A DNA stretch of 7,105 nucleotides, from NCBI GenBank assembly GCA_002314805.1, contig DCHJ01000036.1:7743-14847 (forward strand), in the 5' to 3' direction. This DNA comes from Lachnospiraceae bacterium UBA1755. Its GTDB lineage: Bacteria; Bacillota; Clostridia; Lachnospirales; Lachnospiraceae. Positions 1-5,261 of the stretch are shown piece by piece. Position 1 is the first letter of the stretch; the number at the start of each line of letters is the position of its first letter. The position numbers and the translations under genes are program-made. Under the pieces are notes generated by a model that was given only the letters and a program-made list of their open reading frames with translations, made no database searches and had not been told where the DNA came from.

Positions 1-577
1 GTATCTCATCCCTGCATGTATCCGCTCTGCCGGCTGCGTTGGCATCAACGGTATTTACAAAGCCTTCATAACGTTTTCTGGTATTGTGAAAGCCCGGAAT
101 GACCTCATGAAGAGTCTGCGCCGGATAATCAGAGAGCTGACTCTGAAAATGTCCGAAGGCCCTGCCGGTGATATAGAAATCCTCCGGTCCGGCCGCCATG
201 TCATGGCTTGAAGCGCCTTCAATGAAGTATGTCACTCTCCAGCAGTCTCCGTCTTCATCCTCATGGAAGAGTGTCCCGTCCTTACACGGGATCACGGTAA
301 GCACCTCTCGCTTTATGTCTCCGCCCTCTGCAATGACCTTGTTACGTATATGTCCGGTAACATTGACGGTATTCTCCATGAGCGATGCCGCATCAGGGAA
401 AATAAACTTATTGATCTTCTGGAGTACATATCGCTCTTTCTTACCGCCATTGTCATAGGTGACACATAAGGTATCATTGATATGTCCGTTGCCAAAGGCA
501 TGCACATCCTCAGGTACACCGGCTATATCATAGTGATCCAGTATTTTATTGATTTTGTCATCAGGTGTGTTAGACAT
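1..577 (-). CDS. N-acetylhexosamine 1-kinase-like phosphotransferase (partial, C-terminus outside window)
   Basis: This is the first 192 codons of a kinase of the aminoglycoside/choline-kinase fold, resembling NahK, which phosphorylates GlcNAc or GalNAc at C1 in host-glycan salvage. Translation from the ATG at 577 gives family-typical blocks in order: GNGHINDT (residues 29-36, glycine-rich nucleotide loop), YVLQKIN (50-56), LMENTVNVTGHI (66-77), then YFIEGASS and a segment with FGHFQSQLSDYP and IPGFHNTRKRYEGF. The catalytic loop lies beyond the window edge, so activity cannot be judged. A GGGAG ribosome site sits about 8 nt before the ATG. It follows hypB by 48 nt on the same strand with no terminator seen, so it may be cotranscribed. 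Family assignment is from motif memory; substrate is inferred. Older databases label such proteins 'mucin desulfatase'. Confidence 0.75.
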   Translation of the reverse strand, partial: MSNTPDDKINKILDHYDIAGVPEDVHAFGNGHINDTLCVTYDNGGKKERYVLQKINKFIFPDAASLMENTVNVTGHIRNKVIAEGGDIKREVLTVIPCKDGTLFHEDEDGDCWRVTYFIEGASSHDMAAGPEDFYITGRAFGHFQSQLSDYPAQTLHEVIPGFHNTRKRYEGFVNTVDANAAGRADTCRDEI

Positions 578-604
578 CTTAGTATCTCCCGAAACTCTAT
601 ATAT

Positions 605-618
605 TTTGCGCACGCAAA
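605..618 (-). other. short dyad in the hypB-kinase gap
   Basis: The 48-nt gap between hypB and the kinase contains TTTGCG-TG-CGCAAA read on the minus strand, a 6-bp inverted repeat with a 2-nt centre. In RNA it would fold as five pairs with a GUGC loop. No U-run follows, so it does not look like a terminator. It could be an operator half-site pair or an RNA processing or stability hairpin. Function is unknown. Confidence 0.3.
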
Positions 619-625
619 CAGCGTC

Positions 626-1294
626 TTATCCTATCCATTCGCTGACCTGCTTTTTGAGCCAGTCACACCAGGCGTCTATACCCTCACCGGTCTTTGCCGA
701 TATCGGGAATATCTCAAGCTTCGGATTTCTCATATGTGCGTATTCATAAACCTTGTCCATATCGAAGTCAAAGTACGGCAGCACATCTGTCTTGTTGATT
801 ATCAACGCATCGCATACCGTAAAGATCAGCGGATATTTTAACGGCTTGTCATGTCCCTCGGGAACTGAAAGTATCATCACATTCTTTACTGCGCCTGTGT
901 CAAACTCTGCCGGGCACACCAGGTTGCCTACATTTTCAAGGATTGCCAGATCCACATCTGCCGTATCAAGCTCCTTAAGACCCTGTTCAGTCATCCCTGC
1001 ATCAAGATGGCACATGCCTCCTGTGTGGAGCTGTATGGATTTCACTCCCGTCTGAGCAATGGTCCTGGCATCAACATCAGAATCGATATCTGCTTCCATA
1101 ACGCCTATCCTGAGTTCATCCTTAAGCCTGTTGATGGTCTGAACCAGAGTAGTGGTCTTTCCCGATCCCGGAGATGACATAAGATTCATAAGAAAAGTCT
1201 TATCCTTTTTGAGCTCCTGTCTTACCCTGTCGGCTTCTCTGTTATTATCTGCGAAAACACTCTCTTTGATCTCAATGATCCTTACTTCATCCAT
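626..1294 (-). CDS. hypB: HypB, nickel-incorporation GTPase
   Basis: HypB is a SIMIBI-class GTPase that, with HypA, delivers nickel to [NiFe]-hydrogenase (or urease) precursors in the cytoplasm. The 222-residue protein shows Walker A SSPGSGKT (40-47), an EADIDSDVDA switch region (67-76), the G-domain metal site with Cys95-His96 and Cys127 in ENVGNLVCPAEFD, base-recognition NKTD (167-170) and SAKTGEG (199-205). It lacks the N-terminal CxxCGC site and the histidine-rich stretch found in some HypB proteins, so it is the short form. The ATG at 1294 is preceded by GGGGAG with 7-nt spacing. It has its own promoter and lies downstream of the pta terminator, so it is transcribed separately from pta. 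No hypA or other hyp gene is visible here, which is unusual. Family assignment is firm. Confidence 0.96.
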   Translation of the reverse strand: MDEVRIIEIKESVFADNNREADRVRQELKKDKTFLMNLMSSPGSGKTTTLVQTINRLKDELRIGVMEADIDSDVDARTIAQTGVKSIQLHTGGMCHLDAGMTEQGLKELDTADVDLAILENVGNLVCPAEFDTGAVKNVMILSVPEGHDKPLKYPLIFTVCDALIINKTDVLPYFDFDMDKVYEYAHMRNPKLEIFPISAKTGEGIDAWCDWLKKQVSEWIG

Positions 1295-1295
1295 C

Positions 1296-1325
1296 TCATT
1301 TCTCCCCGGTATTTCTTCTCAGCAT
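1296..1325 (-). CDS. possible 9-codon leader ORF upstream of hypB
   Basis: In the hypB leader, a perfect AAGGAG (1330-1335) precedes an ATG at 1325 by 4 nt. The reading frame encodes MLRRNTGEK and ends in TGA (1296-1298), one nucleotide before the hypB ATG. The hypB ribosome site GGGGAG lies inside this ORF. The arrangement would couple hypB translation to the leader ORF, but the spacing is short and a 9-codon frame can arise by chance. Treat it as a candidate only. Confidence 0.3.
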   Translation of the reverse strand: MLRRNTGEK

Positions 1326-1391
1326 TTCTCTCCTTATTTTTCCTGTGCTCTTAACAAAAAGAGACCCCTGCTATTACACGGATGTATGGTA

Positions 1392-1421
1392 ATTATACAA
1401 AAAAACATCTGTTACTGTCCA
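1392..1421 (-). promoter_or_regulatory. sigma-A type promoter for hypB
   Basis: On the minus strand, TGGACA (1416-1421; 5 of 6 matches to TTGACA) is separated by 18 nt from a perfect TATAAT (1392-1397). Transcription would start near 1385, giving a leader of about 90 nt before hypB. It lies between the pta terminator and hypB, as expected for an independent promoter. Confidence 0.75.
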
Positions 1422-1470
1422 TATATCAGACTGCATTGTTTTGGATTTTCCGAGCTGTTTGGCTACCGAT

Positions 1471-1498
1471 AAAAAGGCCGGGAGATTTCTCCCCCGGC
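1471..1498 (-). terminator. intrinsic terminator of pta
   Basis: On the minus strand, starting 16 nt after the pta stop, the RNA reads GCCGGGGGAG, a short A-rich loop, then CTCCCGGCC followed by UUUUU. Eight pairs can form, almost all G-C with one G-U. The strong stem plus U-tract is a standard Rho-independent terminator that isolates pta from hypB. Confidence 0.9.
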
Positions 1499-1514
1499 GT
1501 TCCTGGATTTCTTC

Positions 1515-2513
1515 TTATACGCCTTCCTGCGCCTGGAGCACAGTAAGTGCTATCGTGCCGACGATCTCTTCCCATGCGCACCCGCGGCTCAGATCATTTA
1601 CAGGTCTTGATAAGCCCTGACACATAGGTCCGATCGGTGTTGCCCCGGCAAGTCTCTGCATGAGCTTATAGCAGATATTGCCGGCATCGACATCCGGGAA
1701 GATGAGGACATTGGCCTGTCCTGCCACAGGAGAATCCGGTGCCTTCATCCTTCCGACTTCGGGGACTACGGCCGCATCAAACTGCAGCTCGCCGTCTATG
1801 AGGAGATCCGGGCGCTTTTCTTTGGCCAGTCTGGTAGCTTCCACTACCTTGTCGACATCGGCATGCTTTGCTGAGCCATGTGTTGAATGTGAAAGAAGCG
1901 CAACCTTAGGCTCCCTGCCGATGACAGCCCTGAAGCTCTCGGCAGTTGCTATTGCTATGTCTGCCAGCTTTTCGGCGGTCGGATTCTGCTCAAGGACGCA
2001 GTCGGAGCACATGAATATGCCGCCTTCACCATACTCGCAGTCCGGCACCTGAAAGATAAAGCCGGTGGATGCAACTCTGACGCCGGGCCTTGTCTTGATT
2101 ATCTGCAGGCATGGTCTGAGGGTATCAGCGGTGGAGTGGCAGGCACCGCTCACCAGTCCGTCGGCGTCACCGGCCTTGACCATAAGGCATCCGAAAAAGA
2201 TGTAATCGGACAGCATTATCTTCCGCGCCCCTTCATGGGTAAGACCTTTGTGGGCTCTAAGTTCCACAAATAAATCCTCATAGGCCTGTGTCTTGGGATA
2301 TGTATGCGGGTCAACGATCCTTACTCCCGCCAGGTCAGTATCGCCCTTATTGGCTGCTATCTCTTCAGGGGTACCGATGATGATAATATCTGCGATATTG
2401 TCCTTTACTGCATTTTCTGCTGCCTTGTATGTCCTTGGGTCCATAGACTCAGGCAGTACTATGGTCTTTCTTTCACGTCGCGCTTTTGCTTTTATCAATT
2501 CAAGTATATCCAT
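1515..2513 (-). CDS. pta: phosphate acetyltransferase
   Basis: Pta interconverts acetyl-CoA plus phosphate with acetyl phosphate plus CoA, the step before ATP formation by acetate kinase. At 332 residues it is the short, single-domain class without the regulatory N-terminal domains of the enterobacterial enzyme. Conserved blocks are visible: DGLVSGACHST (118-128), VALLSHSTHGS (204-214), DGELQFDAA (240-248), NVLIFPDVDAGNICYKL (268-284) and PVNDLSRG near 304-311. A phosphate butyryltransferase is the main alternative, but these blocks and the length fit Pta. The ATG at 2513 has GGGGAG about 10 nt upstream. It is a single-gene transcript: promoter at 2681-2709, terminator at 1471-1498. Acetate kinase (ackA), often the next gene in clostridia, is not adjacent. 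Confidence 0.95.
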   Translation of the reverse strand: MDILELIKAKARRERKTIVLPESMDPRTYKAAENAVKDNIADIIIIGTPEEIAANKGDTDLAGVRIVDPHTYPKTQAYEDLFVELRAHKGLTHEGARKIMLSDYIFFGCLMVKAGDADGLVSGACHSTADTLRPCLQIIKTRPGVRVASTGFIFQVPDCEYGEGGIFMCSDCVLEQNPTAEKLADIAIATAESFRAVIGREPKVALLSHSTHGSAKHADVDKVVEATRLAKEKRPDLLIDGELQFDAAVVPEVGRMKAPDSPVAGQANVLIFPDVDAGNICYKLMQRLAGATPIGPMCQGLSRPVNDLSRGCAWEEIVGTIALTVLQAQEGV

Positions 2514-2817
2514 TCGTTTGTATCTCCCCTTATTATCTCTTTTTTGAAAGCAATCTACCTCTCATTATCTAACCCCTCACAAATCCACTCCTGTTGTCTG
2601 CTTGCTGCAGCAGTATCGTCAGCTTTTCCTCGTCCGCCGTCACACAGTGATCGTCTTACACATATTGCCCGTCATGGTACATTATAGCCTGTGCCTCTTC
2701 CGTCGTAAACGGGAACCTTGCTCATGCAAAGTAAAGGCGGCGTACCGACGCACCCTATGAGCAATATCATTATCGAATCCAGCTTAAAATCATCAGGGTA
2801 TTGGTACATTAGGCATT
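2514..2817. other. pta leader and divergent intergenic region
   Basis: This is a gene-free stretch of about 300 bases. The left half is the pta leader of roughly 160 nt, the right half separates pta from the plus-strand DUF4160/DUF2442 locus. The leader holds a perfect 10-bp palindrome TGCTGCAGCA (2603-2612) but no riboswitch or attenuator that I recognise. A GTG-started frame of about 24 codons exists in the leader but has no ribosome site. Nothing else supportable is seen. Confidence 0.6.
2681..2709 (-). promoter_or_regulatory. sigma-A type promoter for pta
   Basis: On the minus strand, TTTACG (2704-2709; 4 of 6 to consensus) and a perfect TATAAT (2681-2686) are separated by exactly 17 nt. 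The predicted start near 2674 gives a leader of about 160 nt before pta. Confidence 0.7.
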
Positions 2818-2819
2818 AT

Positions 2820-2853
2820 GGTAAAAGTGACCCGTGACACGTTGCATTTTACC
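2820..2853. repeat. nested inverted repeat, possible operator
   Basis: GGTAAAA (2820-2826) and TTTTACC (2847-2853) form 7-bp inverted arms. Almost exactly at their centre is CGTG-A-CACG (2833-2841). The two dyads share the same axis to within half a base. The site lies just upstream of the promoter-like sequence at 2855-2883 and upstream of a gene encoding a helix-turn-helix protein, so an autoregulatory operator is plausible but unproven. Confidence 0.4.
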
Positions 2854-2854
2854 G

Positions 2855-2883
2855 TTGCAATTATGGTATATATCCCTTATAAT
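2855..2883 (+). promoter_or_regulatory. promoter-like sequence for the DUF2442-HTH gene
   Basis: TTGCAA (2855-2860; 4 of 6) and a perfect TATAAT (2878-2883) are separated by 17 nt on the plus strand. They fall inside the remnant of the DUF4160 reading frame. A consensus-strength ribosome site AAGGAGG follows at 2916-2922. It could drive the intact downstream gene now that the upstream gene is broken. The overlap with former coding sequence means it may also be coincidental. Confidence 0.45.
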
Positions 2884-3042
2884 TATTTCACCGATATTCC
2901 GCACCCTCCTCATATAAGGAGGAAGGTGACTTTCCTCCCAAAGCTCCGGCATTAGTGAGGGAATTCATTCTCAAATACCAGAATGAACTTAACGATATGT
3001 GGACTAATGAGCATTATTTCAAGCTCCCACCATTGGATTAGT

Positions 3043-3534
3043 ATGTTTCATAAAGCGACAGCTGTAAAATTTAATAGCGGCACCACACTGGATGTGTCCT
3101 TTCAGGATGGCACTGTCAAGCGTTTTGATATGGCCATCCTGTTTGACCGATATCCTCAGCTCGATGCTCTCAGGGATCACTCGTTTTTCGCATCCGGAAG
3201 ACTGATAAGTCCTTACGGAATCGTGTGGAATGATTCTCTTGACATCGAGACGGAAACCATCTATGAAGAGGGGATAACTATTGCCGTCTCAGACACCCCC
3301 CGTGAAATGGCAGCTGCCCAAGCTGTCCTGTCCGCGCGTGCGAAATGCGGCCTTTCTCAGCAGGAGCTTTCAAAGCTTTCCGGCATTGACCAGTCGGATA
3401 TATCCAAAATTGAACGAGGGTGTGCCAATCCGTCTGTATCTACTTTAAGACGTATCTCAAATGCGCTGGATTGCGATTTAGAAATCATATTGACTCCACG
3501 GAGTATCTCAAACAGACAAGAAAACGCCTTGTGA
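3043..3534 (+). CDS. DUF2442 domain fused to XRE-family helix-turn-helix
   Basis: The 163-residue protein has two parts. Residues 1-80 match DUF2442: VSFQDGTVKRFD (18-29), a PQLDALRD segment and GIVWNDSLDIETETIYEEG (59-77). Residues about 93-152 are a Cro/CI-type HTH: CGLSQQELSKLSGI (102-115), then DQSDISKIERG (116-126) and NPSVSTLRRISNAL (129-142). A same-frame ATG at 2983 would add 20 residues, but those overlap the DUF4160 remnant in another frame and look non-native; the ATG at 3043 directly follows the DUF4160 stop (TAG-T-ATG) and begins the conserved domain. No ribosome site precedes 3043, so translation was probably coupled to the upstream gene. DUF4160/DUF2442 pairs are often regarded as toxin-antitoxin-like; here the HTH protein would be DNA-binding and possibly autoregulatory. 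Function is inferred. Confidence 0.85.
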   Translation: MFHKATAVKFNSGTTLDVSFQDGTVKRFDMAILFDRYPQLDALRDHSFFASGRLISPYGIVWNDSLDIETETIYEEGITIAVSDTPREMAAAQAVLSARAKCGLSQQELSKLSGIDQSDISKIERGCANPSVSTLRRISNALDCDLEIILTPRSISNRQENAL

Positions 3535-3550
3535 CTTTAATCGTCTGGAA

Positions 3551-3576
3551 TTGAATTGCCTGTTTGCGGCAATCAA
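3551..3576 (+). terminator. weak hairpin after the DUF2442-HTH gene
   Basis: TTGAATTGCC, a 7-nt loop, then GGCAATCAA form nine pairs with one bulged A, starting 16 nt after the stop codon. Only a short UUU occurs about 6 nt later, so termination would be weak. The stronger hairpin at 3641-3671 may also stop plus-strand transcription. Confidence 0.35.
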
Positions 3577-3627
3577 TGCACTTTAATCTCTGACGGCCAA
3601 CGAAACGTCTTGTCTCCACACAGTTTT

Positions 3628-3671
3628 CAAAAAACAAATTGTCGGGAAAACCAGATATTGGTTTTCCCGAC
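3628..3671 (-). terminator. intrinsic terminator of tRNA-Ser
   Basis: Downstream of the tRNA on the minus strand, GTCGGGAAAACCA and TGGTTTTCCCGAC form a perfect 13-bp stem around a 5-nt loop (3641-3671), followed by AATTTGTTTTTT (down to about 3629). It is a clear Rho-independent terminator about 12 nt beyond the mature tRNA 3' end. Confidence 0.92.
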
Positions 3672-3682
3672 TTCATTTCGCA

Positions 3683-3770
3683 CGCAGACGGTGGGATTTG
3701 AACCCACGTGCCGGTTTCCCGACAACCGCATTTCGAGTGCGGCTCGTTATGACCACTTCGATACGTCTGC
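3683..3770 (-). tRNA. tRNA-Ser (anticodon CGA)
   Basis: The minus strand folds as a class II tRNA. GCAGACG (3770-3764) pairs with CGTCTGC (3690-3684) as a 7-bp acceptor stem, with discriminator G at 3683 as expected for serine. The D stem is TCG/CGA, the anticodon stem CCGCA/TGCGG encloses loop CTCGAAA (3737-3731) with anticodon CGA (3735-3733), the long variable arm is GTCGG-GAAA-CCGGC, and the T arm is GTGGG/CCCAC around TTCAAAT. It reads UCG codons. CCA is not encoded, so it must be added after transcription. It lies about 100 nt after mnmA on the same strand with no obvious own promoter or intervening terminator, so read-through from mnmA is possible. Confidence 0.97.
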
Positions 3771-3871
3771 TTATCGGATAATGCTTTACTGAGCTCGGGT
3801 CTGACCCTCACATCCGTCCCGCATTCTCCTCCTCTTCGGGCAAAATAAAATTTCGTCCGTAAAGATCACGA

Positions 3872-5113
3872 TTATTTAATTATCCCGCCACACATCACAC
3901 GTCCGTCTCCGTCGTAGAGTACTGCGGACTGGCCCGGCGTGGCTGCCCTCACAGGCGGATCAAACGCAACCGTTATTTCCTGCGAAGCATTACCCGTAAT
4001 TTCACTCGGACCGACGCCTATTATACTACACTTCTGTGCCTTATGGCTATACCTTACTTTAGCAAAATATGTTTCTCCGATATTAATCTCTGCGGCACCC
4101 ATGAGCTTCACATTCTCAAAGCTCACCGTATCCGCGTAGATATCCTCAGGACTGAGTACCACTTCATCGGTCTCCGGGCGGATCTCCTTTACATACATCG
4201 GTCTGCCAAAGCCCACTCCGAGCCCCTTTCTCTGTCCCACGGTATAATGCGTAATGCCCTTATGCCCTGCCAGCACCCTGCCGGACTCATCCACAAAATT
4301 CCCCTCCGGCTTTGTGATCCCGGTATACCCGCTGATAAAGCCCGTATAATCACCGTCCGGCACGAAGCATATCTCCATACTGTCCGGCTTGTCTGCCACT
4401 GCAAGCCCAAGCGCCGCGGCCATCGTCCGCACCTCAGTCTTATCATACGCACCCAGCGGCATGATCGTCCGCGCCAGCTGCTGCTGACTCAGTCCGTAAA
4501 GCACATAGGTCTGGTCCTTGCTGCTGTCAGCTGCCCTCAGAGCATACCTGCCATTATCCATCCTGTCAATAAATGCATAATGTCCCGTGGCAACATACTC
4601 CGCCCCGATACTGTCTGCATAATCCAGAAGTGCCTTCCATTTGATTGCGGGGTTGCATAGCACACATGGATTCGGAGTCCGGCCATTGAGATATTCGCGG
4701 CAGAAGCAGTTCTTCACACCCGCAAATTCCCTGCTGCAGTCTACTGCCTCATAATGGATGCCAAGTCTTGCTGCTACTGCTGCGGCATCTCTCACGTCAT
4801 CCGAAACCGCAGATCTGCCCTCTGCAGCATTTTCCACATACCCGTCCATTGCAGCGTTTTCCTTATGGCCGTCCATAACAGAGTTTTCCGCATGTCTGTC
4901 TGTGGCAGTATCATCTGTATACTTGCCGGTTACAGTATTATCCGTACGCCTGCCCTCTGCAGCACTTTCCACATTCCCGTCTGCCGCCTCATAATCAAAG
5001 CAGTCACCCTGCATCTGCAAGGTGACTCCATAGACTTCATATTCTTTTGTAAGAAGGCTTGCCGCAACTGCACTGTCCACGCCGCCGCTTAAACCCACTA
5101 CAACCTTTTTCAT
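3872..5113 (-). CDS. mnmA: MnmA, tRNA-specific 2-thiouridylase, with repeat insertion
   Basis: MnmA makes 2-thiouridine at U34 of tRNA-Lys, -Glu and -Gln using ATP and sulfur relayed from a cysteine desulfurase. Visible features: PP-loop SGGVDS (9-14), GRTPNPCVLCN (144-154) with the catalytic cysteine as Cys153, ATGHYA (175-180), SKDQTYVLYGL (198-208), MEICFVPDGDY (246-256) with the second catalytic cysteine Cys249, and HYTVGQRKGLG in the central domain, followed by the C-terminal beta-barrel region. At 413 residues it is about 54 longer than usual (near 360). The excess is exactly a tandem array at residues 46-99, placed between the PP-loop strand region and the DVRDAAAVAARLGI helix. All catalytic residues remain, so it should be active. 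The ATG at 5113 has a modest AAAGAG site. It follows yajC by 148 nt. Confidence 0.95.
   Translation of the reverse strand: MKKVVVGLSGGVDSAVAASLLTKEYEVYGVTLQMQGDCFDYEAADGNVESAAEGRRTDNTVTGKYTDDTATDRHAENSVMDGHKENAAMDGYVENAAEGRSAVSDDVRDAAAVAARLGIHYEAVDCSREFAGVKNCFCREYLNGRTPNPCVLCNPAIKWKALLDYADSIGAEYVATGHYAFIDRMDNGRYALRAADSSKDQTYVLYGLSQQQLARTIMPLGAYDKTEVRTMAAALGLAVADKPDSMEICFVPDGDYTGFISGYTGITKPEGNFVDESGRVLAGHKGITHYTVGQRKGLGVGFGRPMYVKEIRPETDEVVLSPEDIYADTVSFENVKLMGAAEINIGETYFAKVRYSHKAQKCSIIGVGPSEITGNASQEITVAFDPPVRAATPGQSAVLYDGDGRVMCGGIIK
4817..4978 (-). repeat. six 27-bp tandem repeats inside mnmA
   Basis: The stretch divides into six contiguous 27-bp units with boundaries at 4817, 4844, 4871, 4898, 4925 and 4952. 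In protein they are six 9-residue units (residues 46-99), for example GNVESAAEG first and GYVENAAEG last. The pattern keeps a D/E-N core, small residues and a closing D or G. The first and last units differ at only 2 of 27 bases, while the inner units have diverged more. The period is a multiple of three and no stop is introduced. The array is acidic and polar and probably forms a flexible surface loop. The adjacent residues YEAAD (41-45) resemble a partial unit. Confidence 0.95.
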
Positions 5114-5151
5114 AATCTCTTTTGCCTGATTACGTGATGAACCTTAGTACT

Positions 5152-5180
5152 TTCCGTTCCGGTCATGTACGGAACAGGAA
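5152..5180. repeat. inverted repeat in the yajC-mnmA gap
   Basis: TTCCGTTCCG (5152-5161) and CGGAAC-A-GGAA (5170-5180) are complementary: ten pairs with one bulged base around an 8-nt loop. On the minus (mnmA) strand it is followed by AGTACTAAGG, not a U-run, so it is not a typical terminator. It lies 39 nt upstream of mnmA and could be an mRNA leader hairpin or an operator. I find no convincing promoter in the 148-nt gap. Confidence 0.45.
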
Positions 5181-5261
5181 CACGTTTTATCCCGATTGCG
5201 GGTCAGACCTGATAAGTCGCTGTCTCAGTCGCTCACTGAACCCGGCCGGACCGCTATACGA

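Larger units (their letters stand above)
2818..3041 (+). pseudogene. broken DUF4160 gene (partner of DUF2442)
   Basis: Two reading frames together resemble a DUF4160 protein with its middle missing. From an ATG at 2818 one frame gives a segment with VYIPYNYF and then IPHPPHI (last codons about 2899-2916), recalling the hallmark H-x-PPH-I/F-H motif near the N-terminus of the family. That frame stops at 2955. A second frame, open from about 2922, reads EGDFPPKAPALVREF, YQNELNDMW and HYFKLPPLD before TAG at 3039-3041, matching the family C-terminus. The residues normally between PPHIH and the GDFPPKA block (about 20) are absent and the frame changes, so an internal deletion is the simplest explanation. 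The stop is one nucleotide before the ATG of the DUF2442-HTH gene, the usual tight pairing. A sequencing or assembly error cannot be excluded. Confidence 0.65.

Noticed and set aside
2565..2645. GTG-started frame of about 24 codons in the pta leader.
   Set aside because: No ribosome site, no recognisable peptide pattern, and such lengths occur by chance.
2675..2811. Direct repeat TGGTACATTA at 2675-2684 and 2802-2811.
   Set aside because: Ten bases is within chance expectation, and one copy overlaps the pta -10 region without a matching second promoter.
2983..3042. Upstream ATG extending the DUF2442-HTH protein by 20 residues.
   Set aside because: The extra residues are an off-frame reading of the DUF4160 C-terminus and precede the conserved domain start at 3043.
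3485..3811. Minus-strand open frame of 108 codons.
   Set aside because: It runs through the tRNA-Ser gene, its terminator and the end of the DUF2442-HTH gene, so it cannot be a normal protein gene.
3771..3871. Separate promoter for tRNA-Ser.
   Set aside because: CATTAT near the tRNA start has no acceptable -35 at the right distance. Read-through from mnmA is as likely.
4754..4994. Plus-strand open frame of about 78 codons with a repeating serine/alanine pattern.
   Set aside because: It is the antisense of the mnmA repeat array. The 27-bp period keeps several frames open, and there is no ribosome site or family resemblance.
3797..5209. GGGTCAGACC present on both sides of mnmA in inverted orientation.
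   Set aside because: A shared 10-mer within 7 kb is expected by chance many times, and no mobile-element gene lies between the copies.
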